Origin: Hyaloperonospora brassicae
Taxonomy: Eukaryota; Oomycota; Peronosporomycetes; Peronosporales; Peronosporaceae
NCBI GenBank assembly: GCA_947650285.1
Contig: CANTFL010000090.1
Span: 310,001 to 374,000, forward strand
Direction of reading: 5' to 3'
DNA: 64,000 bases
The translations under genes were made by a program, and so were the position numbers. Positions 12,177 to 25,317 of this stretch are shown here, one piece after another (the first letter of the stretch is position 1; each line of letters starts with the position of its first letter). The notes under the pieces were generated by a model that was not told where the DNA came from, did not search any database, and saw nothing but the letters and a program-made list of their open reading frames with translations.

Positions 12177-14326
12177 CTTTCATGTCCGTTGCATTTTTTT
12201 GACAACTGTCGGTACCAACTCTTGGCCTCCTTCCCCAGGCTCAACGAAAGCGGCTCACACCAGTCGTTCTAGGTTTTGCTTCTTCCTTTTATCTCTTAAG
12301 TGAACGTCTTGATCCACTCGAGGGCCTCATCGGCCGGTACCTTCTTTCCTTAAAGTTGTCAAACTTCTCCAGCGGAGCATGCGTATGCATCTCGCGTGCT
12401 TGTTTCGGCTACTTACGTATCCATTAGATCCCAAAAGGCGAATGCAGTTGCTCGTCACATACTTCCGTGTTGTTGCCTAGGCCAGTCTTCATCATCGTCG
12501 TCGTCGTAGGGTCCTCTTCCATATTCTCTTCTCATTTATAAACTCTTCCTTCTCGTAAAAAAGGGATAACCTTGGAGTCTTTTTATATACGTCTTTCATA
12601 TACGCGATCTCTCCACTCGAGATAATGCCACTGTATCCGTTTTATCCTGCTCACCACTGTAAGCATTAGTCCACCCTTAAGTTTCGCTAGCCCTTTATTT
12701 CGACTCATAGTGCTATGGTTACGGTGCCTTCTCTTCCATTGGAGAGACGTCTCCCTACAGCTGTTGCATCGTTAACTTAATGATTGGGACCGCATCATTT
12801 CCAAATTCGTCATATAACTTATCTACACATTCCTTCATTTCTTAGTCAGCCTTTCGTGCCTCAAAGATTGCTTCCGCCAATTTAAGGTCCTGTGACGCCT
12901 TACACTTGTACCCCTCGCGCGCAAGAGGTAGGCAGTGTTCGCCGATAGTGCCCGAATGATTAAAAAGGTGCAGTTAGTAAAAGAATGGTGCTGAGATCCT
13001 ACCATTTCGCTTGAGTCGACCGTTCTATGTCAAACTTCTCGATCCACTTGCTCTTCTTCATCTCTTGAGCAATTCGATGGAGGATCCGGTTCGCCTACGG
13101 TGCAATGATCCTTTTCGGGGTCCTGAAGATAGCTGATTGTAGCTCTTCTACACCCGACTTCACTTCGCCGTCGTCGCCTCTTCTTTGCTAGGCTTACACA
13201 AAGGCTCTCACCGCTTGTGCGAGTTTCTCCTTCATTGCATGTACGTGACTCCCACTCCTCGCGTGTAGCACACAATTTTTTTCATCTTTTTCGGGTACTC
13301 CTCCACTGTTCTACTCATCCTCCATCTTGGTCTTTCTTTCCATGTTCATCCCGTCAAACTCCTAGATTCCAGGTTCTCGTTTCACTTCCACTTTTACCCC
13401 GGTGAAGTTCGTTATCGCCTAGTTCGGCACACCGCGCGACGACCTCCCAGCAGTTGCTTGAGTCCTGCCGCTCGCTAGTTTCGAATTAAGTGACCATATG
13501 GCTCGTAGTGGGTTTCTTGATACCTACTAAACAATCGCACACCTTGAAGTCCCGGGTCGCGGCATCAGTTGTGGTATAGTTGTGGTATAGTAGTAGTCAA
13601 ATCGGTTCACTTACAGTTTCAACGTACAAACACAACAAACGCCGAGTTAAGTCGGCGTATACGGACTGGAGCGCTTGGATAAAACATTACGCGGTTCACC
13701 CCTTCGGTTTTAGTCGTGACTTTCTCTTAACTGATTCTTTAGACCCAATACTCCAGAAGCCTGCCTGAGATGAGCAGCGTCCAAACCTCTCTCTTTCTGC
13801 GACTTCACACCAATGGGTGGAAGCCGACATAGTATGCGCTTTTACAGGTCACCGAGCGTAGTGTACGCCCGACTTAAAAAATTACGGTGCCCTTGGCTGG
13901 GGCTCACCGGATCGTCACTCGGACAAGTCTTATAAACGGGGCCTTCCTTTGAGACTCTCCGGCTCGTCGTTGACGAGACTCACATCGGTACCTTTACTGA
14001 GGTTTACCGACTCGTCGTCGACGAGACTCCTTCTCTCGCTAGTAGAGAGCGCTGCCCAACCCAAGCCTTCCTTAACTATTAATGCTACCAGCCGATACTT
14101 CTACAAGCTACGCCTCTCGATATTCGACGGTAGGTATAATCTAGCCCAAGCAGAGGCTTACCTTGAGTGTGCGCGTGACTTAGACTTAAAATAATGCACT
14201 GTATTGATTTGTCTTTTTATCATATCGCAGAGTCGTTTTGAATGGCTCTTTGTCCTTTCCTTTTTCTGATACATATAAATTGATGATTCTATCGTTTCAT
14301 CCTCTCGCATTTTGCACAGTAAACGC
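12177..14326. other. No gene seen; expected gag N-terminus and 5' LTR of the Gypsy element
   Basis: Pyrimidine-rich on the plus strand, with frames no longer than about 80 codons and no domain. A repeated GACGAGACTC-type motif occurs at about 13965-14030 (GTTGACGAGACTC and GTCGACGAGACTC), 50-60 bp apart. Position suggests gag leader and LTR remains, but no LTR was proven. Confidence 0.35.
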
Positions 14327-14440
14327 AGTTCGCTGACACTGGGACACTTGAGTCGTCGACACGTAGTCGCTGACATTTGAATCGCCGACACTCAATTCAC
14401 TGACACTCGGTTCGCCGACCCCGATTCGCTTAACCCCACA
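14327..14440. repeat. Short tandem array, ~15-bp unit (GACACT..nTTCGCC type)
   Basis: Five to six imperfect copies of a ~15-bp unit, readable as GACACTTGAGTCGTC, GACACGTAGTCGCT, GACATTTGAATCGCC, GACACTCAATTCACT, GACACTCGGTTCGCC and GACCCCGATTCGCT. It starts right after a CAGT at 14319 and lies at the distal side of the pogo-like fragment, so it may be a subterminal repeat block of that transposon. That link is inference. Confidence 0.6.
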
Positions 14441-15092
14441 CTGGTATCGAGAGGTTAAAATTCCCTACGCCACATTCTGCGTTCCACGTTACCACCATCT
14501 GTCTCCAGTTTTTGGCATTTTAAAGGATGACTTCCTTCTTGTTTAGGATGTCTGTGACTGTCTTGCGCTTCATCTTGAATTTGCCCGCAATCGACTGATG
14601 AGTAGCTGCAGGATTTTTGCTTGAAAGGCTATGATGGACTCCTTAGCCTCGAGCGAGATGACCTGTCTTTTCTTGACTAAGTCGTTGTCTGTCATTTTTC
14701 TTGTGGTGGGGGGGTGGTGCTCCCATTTTATGTTTATCTGGGGTGTCCGAAGTTTTGGTACAAATTAATTGATTTTTCTTCGGATTTATCAGAAAGCCTA
14801 CTTATTTCTAGTAATTTTCTAGGAATTTCTGGACAACCCAGATCCCAATTCTGACGGAATTTTGGACAAGAAAAAACGTGCGGCTGTTATAGAGCGGGCA
14901 GCAATGTATGTACCGCATACATGGAACAGAGGGCTGCAAGGTATGTATCGTATACATGGAGCTGTTGATGTTATAGCTGAAAAGCTGTTATAGAGAGTGG
15001 GTTTTGGCTGGCGGAAAATTGTAAGCCCGTTTTCGGGGGCTGCTAGATGGAAATGCTGTTATAACAGTGGCTGTTACAGAGATAGCTGACTG
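14441..15092 (-). mobile_element. pogo/Tigger-like DNA transposon remnant
   Basis: On the minus strand from an ATG at 14695, a reading with one frameshift gives about 60 residues resembling the CENP-B/pogo-type helix-turn-helix. It has a basic start, a Leu-Glu-x-Lys-Glu-Ser-Ile-Ile helix, then NPAATHQSIAGKFKM and KRKTVTDILNKKEVILKN. The last segment matches the recognition helix plus the I-L-K/N-K-K motif of pogo transposases. The high-coordinate side ends in CAGTCAGCTATCTCTGTAAC (minus strand, 15092 downward) flanked by TA. pogo elements generally begin with CAGT and insert at TA. The DDE catalytic domain is missing, so this is a deleted, non-autonomous copy. Confidence 0.5.
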
Positions 15093-16995
15093 TATAGTGT
15101 TTATACCTAGCAAGGCGCTGACCTTTACTGTTGTCAGTGAGAGTTGACTCCGTACGGGTGTTCCTGTACGAAGTGACCAGTGCCCCGTTACAATGAATGC
15201 TTTGTTTTGGGAGATGAGACAGAGTGGGAATTCGCTGACGACGAACGAATGACTTTCTTTTTCGGTGATTACTGTACGCAACATTGCAAGCAGGACAACG
15301 TGGGATGAGCAAGAGAATTATGGAATGATATGACAAGCGTATATCACAAGTAAACGGGTGCCCTGAGTGCTGTCTTGATACAGCAAAACGTTTCAGCGCC
15401 GTCAACACATGTACAACTGGATTTTGGTCACCAGTCGAGCGAGGCTTTCTACGAGGTGAATGAAAGCCGTAGAAATGGTCAATATAGAGCGGGCTGACGG
15501 ATACTGGGCAAGCGCTAGACGGGCTGCAAGATTGGCAGCTGACTATCATAGGCAATGCGCTGATGATCGATTGGCTGATATCCCGTTTTATGCTGCACCG
15601 GATCATGTGGAGGCAAATCCCGTGTTCAACAATCGTGATTGGGGGTCATGTCTCCTTGGCGCGGAGCCTCTTCTCAGATTATTTCACATTTGCATAGTAG
15701 CTTTGTCCACCCAAAAACATGAAAAATACTTGTCCACTTGATTGTACAGCCACATGGAAGTCTTCTCCTAAGCTCGAGCGATGGGCATGTGGGTTCGGAT
15801 TAGTTGATAGGACCATCATGTTGGGGTAACATGTCGGATCAGAGGGGTAGCGGTAAACAGCTTGAGTTAAATTGAACTGCTTGAGTGCACTGGGACTGCA
15901 GGAACTATATACCTATGATGCATACTTTCGTGCCTTTACAACCGCTGCGACTGCTGGCTGGTGCACGGAGTTTATGACGACCGTACCCGCGACAGTGCTT
16001 TTTCTAGTCGACTATTTGCTGCTTCAACTCGGGCCACAGTTGATCTCATAGACGGACTTATCCTATGCATACGCACATCATAACGCGGCTAAGCCACTAT
16101 GAAATCTCGCCCCACGTACGCTGTCATTGCAAACGCGTACTCCTGGGGCACGCATTATTTTTGCCCGGGTCTTGAGATGCAAGTGCGGCCATATTTTCAT
16201 GCACTTGATGCAGAGGTATTCTTGTTGAGCACCACTTGTTGGCTTTCTGGAAGGTGAGCGAAGAGCATCAATTTTGCGAATGACAGTCGATGACAAAGCC
16301 TTAGGCCGACCAAGAAGATCAGTTTTGTGTAGCAGAGCTAATGCAGTGAAGTGTTAGAAATACGCATCCTCATAGGGTGTCTCACTCTACTTTCAGCGCA
16401 ATAGATCGGTGCCGAAGCGCATTCGTAGGGGAGGCTGTCATGCCAGGGAACCTTTTCCATTATCAAGAGTAACAGTATACAGAAAAATGCACTGGCCCGT
16501 CGTAAACTATCTTGAACTCGTTTACGTACATGTCCACGGCCCAAGAATCGAGTTTACGATACAAGTTATACAAGGCGACGGAGAGAAGACAAATTGTGAA
16601 TACGCCCACTACATCGATACATGGCGGGCCTAAGCTGCGTGCCGATGCGTTGTTTGCACACATGCGGAATCTTGACTAATCGTCTCCGTACTTCTAAGTG
16701 CCACGCGTTGTATCCCTTGCTCCCTTGCTTCACTTTTGGACATGTACTGAGACTTCTCAGGACATCAAAGAGCTGTCTTCCAGCCTCTGTTAGGATGGAA
16801 AACTGAGAATATCGTGATTTATTTTGCTCGATGTGTTCGGTTCTTTATTGCTACTGCACTTCCATGTCGTGCGCTGGCACATCTCAGCTATGTGTCTCTT
16901 TCTCCCTCATGCTTGCTGCAAGGTCTACGGTCAGGTGCTCTCCAAGATGGATCGTACAAAGAGTTGAACACGGTAGAATGCAATTCATTAGTCCC
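15093..16995. other. No gene recognised
   Basis: Frames up to 187 codons on minus (15.04-15.6 kb) are Ser/His/Pro-rich without a domain and overlap other frames with similar content. I found no motif, RNA gene or repeat that I can support, apart from the transposon end at its left border. Confidence 0.4.
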
Positions 16996-18336
16996 TTACG
17001 ACTTTACGCACTCCTTTGACATCCCCGAGCACTGCTGCGTTCCCTTGCAATCGTCCAAGTCTTTCACACACACTGACCAGCACATCGTTGCGTGACTCGA
17101 ATCCGAAGTACACTTGCACTTGGCGTTGCACATCATCGACAGCAACGCACCATGATTGCAAAGAGTGTCGCAAGAGATCCATGGCTCATGGCCATCTCGT
17201 TTCGGCTTGCATGACCTGTAGGTACAGACGTTATCCACGGACCCGACCAAGCGACGACCCGGAGCGCAGCCCACCACGTGATGGTTCGACTGGTGCCCGC
17301 TTTGCACGTACTGCGCAGTCACATTCGCGTGCATGTCAAAGTCCATCGATGCCTTCAGCATGCGATGATACGACGGTAACAACGTCATCTTGCCAAACCA
17401 CGCGCGTAGCACTCGCTGCGTCGACGTCGATTCGACCTCAGGCATGCGCACGGCGTGCATCACAGCTGGGAGCTGGTGCGACGCTTGAACCCACAGGTTG
17501 TAGCCCGTGCCCAGCATGAGCGTCACCTGGTCTGGCTTCAGCACGGGCCGCACGCGCTGCCCGTCGTGCGTCTGGATGATCAGACCCGACTCGGAGTCGT
17601 CCTCGCCACTGGCCGATACGGTCTCGAACGTCCGTCTCGTGCCGTTGTTGCTCACCTTGTAGAAAGCAGGAGTCGCGAACACGATGAACATACCGTTGTC
17701 TTCGTGCAGCTCGACCGTGTAGTCGTCGTCCTTGGACGAAGAGGTGGCGGAAGTCGTGCTCAGACGTCGTCTCTCACTTTGCGATGTCGCTTGATAGGCG
17801 TGGAAGTGGTCGAGACGGACGGCGTCTGTCACGAGTTTGCGGGTCGAGATGGTTTGGCCGTACCCGTCTTTCGTGGTAAAGTCGGTGGCGTCCAGCGTTG
17901 TCGCGACGTGAAGTACCACCAGCTCGAGCAGCGACGAAAACGCATTGTAGACGTGCTGGTACCCTGGACACACCGCATCGGTCCTGGTAGATGCGGTATT
18001 GGCATCTCGACCAGACGCCGTGCTGATGGTGTAGCGCTTCGTGCCATCTTTCAGCGTGTTGTGCAGCAGGAACTCGGCGTTGACCTCTTCAGCGGACACG
18101 GCGCACGCGGCGGCCACTTCGAGGTAGGAGCGGCGCACTTGGGCGTACGACGGGACATTGTCGATACTGATGATGCCGTCCTTCTTGAGTGCGTCGAGGA
18201 CGTCGTGGGGTGTGTTTCCTAGCGGAAGAGTTTCGTAGTCAAACGTTGGGACGTCAAATGCCGGGACTCGATCGGCGAGATTCACGGGCATGGCACTGGC
18301 CATTAGCAGGACGCCCAAGGTAAGAACCGGGACCAT
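16996..18336 (-). CDS. Secreted 2OG-Fe(II)-dioxygenase-like protein with Cys-rich tail
   Basis: Intronless frame of 446 residues from the chosen Met. An in-frame upstream Met (18441) would add 35 residues, but the chosen one starts a clean signal peptide (MVPVLTLGVLLMASAMPV) and sits 50 bp downstream of an initiator-like element. The body looks like a double-stranded beta-helix dioxygenase. LHEDNG gives an HxD pair (His211, Asp213), then LGTGYNLWV, VMHAVRMP with a third metal-ligand candidate (His294) and QRVLRAWFGK with a 2-oxoglutarate-binding Arg candidate (about 308). This follows the HxD...H...R order of isopenicillin-N-synthase-type enzymes. The last 80 residues hold a dense set of Cys, as in extracellular disulfide-bonded domains. 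No RxLR or LFLAK effector motif is seen. The substrate is unknown, and the enzyme assignment is by motif only. Expected location is the secretory pathway or outside the cell. Confidence 0.75.
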   Translation of the reverse strand: MVPVLTLGVLLMASAMPVNLADRVPAFDVPTFDYETLPLGNTPHDVLDALKKDGIISIDNVPSYAQVRRSYLEVAAACAVSAEEVNAEFLLHNTLKDGTKRYTISTASGRDANTASTRTDAVCPGYQHVYNAFSSLLELVVLHVATTLDATDFTTKDGYGQTISTRKLVTDAVRLDHFHAYQATSQSERRRLSTTSATSSSKDDDYTVELHEDNGMFIVFATPAFYKVSNNGTRRTFETVSASGEDDSESGLIIQTHDGQRVRPVLKPDQVTLMLGTGYNLWVQASHQLPAVMHAVRMPEVESTSTQRVLRAWFGKMTLLPSYHRMLKASMDFDMHANVTAQYVQSGHQSNHHVVGCAPGRRLVGSVDNVCTYRSCKPKRDGHEPWISCDTLCNHGALLSMMCNAKCKCTSDSSHATMCWSVCVKDLDDCKGTQQCSGMSKECVKS

Positions 18337-18385
18337 CGTGTAGGTGGGTGGGGCAATGGCACTGGGGCACCCCCTGGAGAATGTA

Positions 18386-18392
18386 AAAGTGA
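18386..18392 (-). promoter_or_regulatory. Oomycete initiator-like element
   Basis: TCACTTT on the minus strand matches the oomycete core initiator TCAYTYY. It lies about 50 bp 5' of the proposed start codon and 3' of the alternative upstream Met, which favours the downstream start. Confidence 0.4.
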
Positions 18393-18441
18393 GGAGGTGA
18401 TAGATCGCAGATTCTAATGGACGACTTCTGTCTTGTGTCAA

Positions 18442-21400
18442 TGCGTAGAGTATGAGGGATGTTCACCGCGCTTTTTGAAGAGACAGAAGAGAACAAGCGA
18501 GGTGTATTCATCACCGAATGAGTGGACGAGGGAGGGTCGAGCTGACGGGATCGTGCTCGATGATTCAAGTGCATGCACCATCGCCACGTTTTCTGTCGAC
18601 TGCTTCGAGCTGTACCACATGTCCTAGCTTTGTTTTGTGTGTAGTTGTCGTGATCAGGTGGCTCAACAGGCAAGCGAATGATCTGATCTCAGCGTTACAT
18701 GTGCATCTGCGCAGCTCGAGCCACAAGTGCAGTCTCAGGAGCAGCATCCACACGAGGGCTCGAGTCGGACAGCTCACAAAAGAGGTGACGGCCAGAGCTG
18801 TGAGCTCGACGATGTTTGCGCGAAAAGCCGAATTGGGTATGGGTCGTGGGTTATACGTGACCTCGAAAGCACTTGCGCCATTCATGTGCGTTGCTTCGAA
18901 CATGCGTCAAACACGGCACGCACACTGAAACAGGCTGCCACCAATCGCCCAGTTTCTCCTACTCTGGAGTGCATGGCTATATCCGGATGTTGGTTTTGCT
19001 ATGTGGAAAATAGCGAAATCAGGCATGACTACCGATCGGCCTTTGAGGCTTTTTATGGCCTCGTATATTGTTGAATAAAACAAGACCAGGCAAAAGCCGG
19101 ACAGAGCAAAACTATCTCTGTCTGTCTGTTGGATGCTGCCAAGATCAGGCGCCAGGCAGAAGAGGTATGCATTTGGATGCTGCTATCGGATCGAGGTACG
19201 AAAACGTCTGTTGTTGACATGACAGCCTACTGCTTAGCACAAGACATCGTGCCGAGTCGCGATACTATGCTACTGACAACTAAATGTCGAACGAAGCGTT
19301 TTCGCTGCTGCTAAAAAAAGACCAACTAATGCAGCAATAACCCCGAATCAGAACATCAGTCTGGATACTGATGTAAGGCATTGATCGTGCATGGCTTTCG
19401 AATTATGTATCGGTTTGCACGTGGAGCAAGCACAACGTCCACCGATCGCACAAAGTTAGTCCATTCCATCGTTCGTGAACATCGCTGGTATATTGCATAC
19501 GCATACTGGCAAAAGAAGGAGAGAAAGGAGGTGGATAAGGAGCATGCATCTACGCGACCGATTCGTGATTAGGATGGGCACTCAGCTGTGAACAGCCACT
19601 CTTCGGCGCTATGAGTCATGCCGCCCTCTCGAGAATCGGTCCTAGTCTTATCTGCTTACCTTATCATCGGCACAGTGACTCGCCTCATTATCGGCATCCA
19701 CCCAAACATTGTTGTACTGTTTGGAAAGCAGCAAGCGCCCGACATAGTCCATGCTCCACACATGCGGTATAAACTATCCTTTCCACTCTCGTTTATGGCC
19801 GAATGCAAGCAGTCTGACAGAAGCAAACTGCTGGAGTTGTATCAAGCGATATCAGTGTCGCTGAGCAAATCAAATCGATTGTGAAACGAAAACAGACTCC
19901 TCCTTTCGGCCTGCGCAAGCGATTTATTGTGTAAATCGCGCGAAAAGGGCTGGCAAGAAACATGACTGTTCGACGCGTAAATCTCTCTGCTAGCGAACTT
20001 GGTATCGTTTCTTATGTGGGGGTAGCATACGCAGACAATAGTCTGTACGTCACAATGAATGATGTTGTATTGGTTTCGTTGCTTGTGAACATCACGAGAG
20101 GGATACAAACCCCTCACTTCCACAGGATCTTTGCGAATTTACCCTTCCTTTGATGCATGTTCCAATACAAGGCATGAATATGCTGCAGTGCAGGCAACGA
20201 TGCGTGAGAAAAGTCATACAAACAGCTCTGATGGCAATGATCGATATGGTGTGCGATTCTATAAATTTACAGGAAAGTCGATTGTGAAGGCATACTACCA
20301 TGAATGCTTACGCGACAGCTATAGCAGAACAAAATTCCACTCGCGTATGGAATTGACACACGAAAGCTATACACAACGATACACTCAGCAATGTTAGACG
20401 GCCTTATTGCTCCACCTGTTCTTGGCCCGCATAAAGGTCTCTGCTCTGCACCCATGCCATCATTCCAGCACTAGTGCAGAATCTGTACCGCGATTACTCG
20501 TTGCCCATCTGACGCCTCCTTCGCTATTCGGACTTGACCGAACGTCTTCGATCAACTTGCACTATCATCTGTCTAGAAAGCGTTTAGAGTTCATCGTTTG
20601 TTCGGCTACCCGATGGACTTTCATCTGCATGTACGCCACATCCCGCACGTGGCGCTCGTAATCGTCATGGGCCCCTCAAATGCAGATCAAGTGGGCGTTC
20701 CAATTCCGCTACTTTTCAATTGTCGAATAGTCCCTGCACAGAGCCATGCCTTCATTGATGACAGTGTGTATTGTCTCGAGCTACTGACGGTCTCCATCAT
20801 TGCTGCATGCCGACATCAAATAAGCAAGGATCAAGTATGTAACAGGGCGAGCCTGTTGCATGTCACTGGCACCATGGTGCCGATATAAATGTTTTCGTAT
20901 TTGAACATATTTCAACCATATTACTCTTGCGAGGCAAATATCGCTGAAATATCACCCTTTAGAGGTAATGTTTGGCGCTGCTTTACAGTTGGTTGATATA
21001 GGCCATGATAACAACCAAACAAACTACCAACCGCTGCGAAGCGCGTCGAATGGGTGTCGAGTAAAATCCTACATCGAGGGTTGTAGTTTACGATTGAGCA
21101 AGCAAAATAAAGTTGGTATTGAAAAGGCTTACCTATACTAAATGTATAAATCACTTTTCATTCCTCCTGAGCATTTCTTGCTCAGGTCCTTCACTTCCTC
21201 AGCACGTACATTGTACGTGTAATTTTGGGAGCACTTACCATTTTACTGTTACGGCACAAGCATTTACCAGTTATCTGGTAAGAGGCGTGTCCCAATCCAG
21301 AACAGGTTTGCTAGGACCTCCGACATGCGCAACAAAATGACGATGCTTGACAAGTGTAGGTCAAGAGATTCTTTCGGTACCGCTGGCTTGTCGACATCAT

Positions 21401-24400
21401 GCGAATCCATGCCAAGTCATACACCCGGTCGAGACGGATGGATACACATCCGTTGAGCGTATCCTTTGTTGCAGGAAAGCGATGTCAAAACGGCTGATGC
21501 AATTGTCAACTGCGGCGTAATTTGGACATCCGTGCCGCAAAGACAACGATCGTTGAGCAGCACAATTGACATTGCCCACGATGGTGTTGTCAACGGTCTG
21601 ACGAATACTAAGAAGCCTCGAAAAATCGTTTACACGTCACGCGCCAGCTTCAAAATCGTCTTGGAACTTAATGTGGATTTCGTCTTCTATCCCTCCTCGA
21701 AACGATGTATGTAGCACGTCGGTGTGCGCAAGGACGCGCTTTCTCCATTCGACCTTGGCGTGCTACGTAACATGTTCCCTTAGTTTTTAAGTGTATTCTA
21801 CACAACATTACTAGCAGTGGGTGTGAAGCCAATTACGCAACACGGGTGTGTCCTGACGACTACGACGCCAGAGCTGGGGATACGGAGTGCTCTGAAAACT
21901 CTGCATTGCAAGAAGTAGATGCTTTGCCACCGACTTCGCAATTTGTCCGTGTTGGCGAGAGATTGAGGAGGATGATCGAAGTAACGGGGTCCGTATCTCG
22001 TTCAGAACAGGGTGTGTGTTTATGTCCTGTGGTTTGCGTGCAAGTCATGTCAAGAAGGTCACTATCGATATCGGCATATAGTCTTCCTTGCTAGCGGCAT
22101 AAACATGAGACAAAACCCTTACTTTCGTAAGTTGCTTTGCATCGTTATCACACTCTGCATATAGGATTATCTATCCGCAGCCAAAAATCGTATCGACACC
22201 GCCAAATTAGAGTCGGTAACTCCCTTTCATAATTACCCCTCGCTTACCAGACGTTTGCACTCGCTCGTCCCGCGTCCTCTGTCCTTTTCTGATTCACCCT
22301 CAAGTGCTCCTTTTAATCATTGTCGCTGCTTAACACATACTAGTCGCAAAACTATAAGACCATATTATGCCCGAAATCAACTAGGTTGGTGACATCTCAG
22401 GTTGCTCTTCTCGTCGTTCAGTTGCCTGCGTGTTCGTTGTTGATATGACTTGCGCAATATTTCGAAAGCGGAGATCTTTGAGTAAAGAATGTTCTATGCA
22501 ACAGTATGTTTGCCTTGCTATTCGTTTGTTCTCTATGTAGCTTTCTCGCTCGCTTCATGGCGATACTCCCTGCCAACAGCATTAATCGGAAACAAGTTGC
22601 TCTTTATTCATGAGATGCGTACTAAGATTGCCTAAACTACACCTGCCGTTTCGCGCTACCCCTGGATCTTGATTTCAAAACTTTAGTCGATGAGGACGCC
22701 ACGTAGTCGGTCGGGCCGTTTTGCATATACACAACAACATGTCAAGCTCATGATTTTTCGTTTCACAGAGACAACGACATGACGAGGCAGCACATTCTTG
22801 TTTGCTCTAGTTTTCTAGTCATCATTTTTTTGTCGGCTTCTTCTTTTCTCGTCTCATGGCATGTCAGCATTACATGGTACGCTTATATGACTTCCCGGAT
22901 CAAGAGATCGTAGGCTTCAACGTTCTCAGTTCGTCCATATCATCCTTTCATGCAATCGTATCCGGATGCCCCTCTGAACCACAGCAATTCTGCATGCATA
23001 GGTCAAGGCGATCAACGGAGTGCCTATCGCTTGAAAGAGGTAATGCACAAGTGAGAGGCAAGTCAACAATTGCGCTATTTGTGGCAAGGTGTGATATTCT
23101 CCAGCAGCAGCTATTCACCAATTTGAACCATTGTCTCACATGAGTCAAATGTTGCATGAGCACAATAGTGTCCACAAAGGTCATCAATCGTATATGTTGA
23201 GGTGTGCACTGTCGATGTACGGTCAACAAAGCGATCTGTGATTTGCAACGGACAAGTGACAAGACAGCGAGGATGCGGCAGGGTGTAAACGGCTCACGTG
23301 CAGTCTGATAATTCTCGGACTACCTTACGTGTATATTCTGGAATTCATCAAGATCAAGAAGAGATACAAGGCAAAAGAAAAGAACAATACGAGGAAGTCC
23401 ATAGGAAGACTAATTCAATACACTTTCTAATTTCCCTTCGACATAACAGTATAGACACGCGGTTTTTCAATTTACCTCTCTCTTAGAAAAGCGCACACTC
23501 GGACAAACTAAGCTCAATAATTCAAAACAAATCTACTGCTCAATTGTCTTGGGCACTCGTCAAAAGACGCAGTAATGACCAACGCGTCGCCATTGTAAAG
23601 ACTAAGGCTCACAATATCACTGACACTAAGATGCATCTGATGCGCAAGGACAAAAGTATACGCGGGTTGGGAGCACAATATCGTCATTGGTGATCGATTG
23701 CCGGTTCATACGCGCAAGGTCTGCTCGGTCCATACAGCGACTACTAGGGGCGCAAGAATGTATTGCCAAAACTAGGAGCCTGCGAAAGCGTTACGTCAGA
23801 ATCCCATGCATCTTCCATCATGAGCGAAGCAAGACGAAACCGTGCTGGCAACATGCTGGAGTAGCACTCAAACAAAGTGAGTATTGCGATGTCTCGAGCG
23901 CACGCGGGGTTCTGTCCTATCTAAGGAATTGATCATAGTGTTGTTCTCGAATCGGAGTCACTGTTTTGACGACAGTGACGCAATTCGACGGCAACCACTA
24001 ATCGGCGAAAACTCAACCGACAACGAAGCGGTGACTGCGGTATCTAGAAGAGGTAATCCGTAATATATGTAGGACAGAGACAACGCGCATAATCGTGCAA
24101 TCGGGTCGCATAGCACTACGGGTGTCCAGATTTTGGTATGCAGAGCATTCGTCCAGATGTAGCGTATCGGATTCCAATAGCTACAACGTTACAACAAGTT
24201 GCAATCGGTACGGAGAGTGAGTTTACGAGTAGATGCTTCGAATCTTGTGTCAGCCAAGAAGACGCTTGCGCAATGCAACAGCTCTTATTTGTCCTTTTAG
24301 CAATATGGTCTTACTTTTTTCCGCAAACTACAAATGGGTATATAACAATCCAGCAGACGCAGATGATTAATGGAACGCTTCATTCGGTTACACCACGCTT

Positions 24401-25317
24401 CTGCTCGCTGAAGCTGCTCACTACAGTCGATATCGACAGTCGCCCGGGCACTAACTGCCGATGGAACGCATTTCAATTGTCGAGATAGACGCGGTCTTAC
24501 GCATGGTGTGGCCGCATCGCTAAAAGATTGGCTGAGATAGATTGAAGAGATTGTTGCCATTGGCTGAGGTACTTTGAATACGGATGTAATCGTATGCACG
24601 CTCACCCCCGCACATTCTGCGTTACGCAAGTGAAGACTTGCAAATAATAACACCGGCAACATAGCACAATGTTGTAGCTGCTAGTGGACCGCAATGCGCA
24701 TTCATCAGATTCGCGATCCAGTTCGCTAATCAGGTTCATCACATCTCGCTTCGTCTATGTGCGGTAAAACATGTTGCTGCGTCGGTTACAGTGTTGGTGG
24801 TGTTGTGCGGATAGCCGATCTCAGAACTCTGACCGCAGCATCTGCACATGGGGATATTATCGCGCGATCTGATTGGGTTGATCCCGCTCATTCGCTTGTT
24901 CACTAAAACTGAATCGATGCAATATCAGTGTCCGTGCTTGACCAGAGGTCCATGTGCCATGTATTGCACGCCATAAGTGATCCGATATCATTCGTTGATC
25001 AGACACGAAATCTTGTGCCACCACGACATCGGTTGTTACCATGGACGTCTTGGTAATGCAATGCAATTTTGATAAATGTGTGATCATGTAGCGCTTTATA
25101 ACTCGTTCTGTCGTAATAAACGGATTTCGAATAAAAGTCAGTTACACTCTGTACGTAAGAAATTTGCCCCTGACCATCTTTTAAGCAAAACTGTCGCGTG
25201 CACAAAAACAAAAGTCAGATGAATTCATAAACGGTCCAAAACACAAAGATAGAAGGGATGGGCCTACGGTGACGTCGAACTTCTAGCAGCTACCTTTCGT
25301 TTTGCCAGTCAGTCACG
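18442..25317. other. Gene-poor tract; no gene supported
   Basis: About 6.9 kb with frames no longer than about 140 codons, overlapping on both strands, with no domain I recognise. Around 24.14 kb a plus-strand RPDVAY resembles a motif of Ty1/copia reverse transcriptases, but nothing around it confirms this. Base composition is near 47% GC and irregular, as expected for old, mutated repeats. Confidence 0.45.

Noticed and set aside
14900..14965. CATACAT palindromes as a CRISPR-like or phage-operator array
   Set aside because: Only two copies, eukaryotic context, and a better explanation as subterminal repeats of a DNA transposon.
17455..18222. 255-codon open frame on plus
   Set aside because: Exactly antisense to the secreted dioxygenase-like gene; it is Arg/Val/Gly-rich without motifs and explained by the GC-rich codons of the real gene.
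24138..24488. RPDVAY in a 116-codon frame as a Ty1/copia reverse transcriptase
   Set aside because: A single six-residue match; the following residues do not continue the family pattern.
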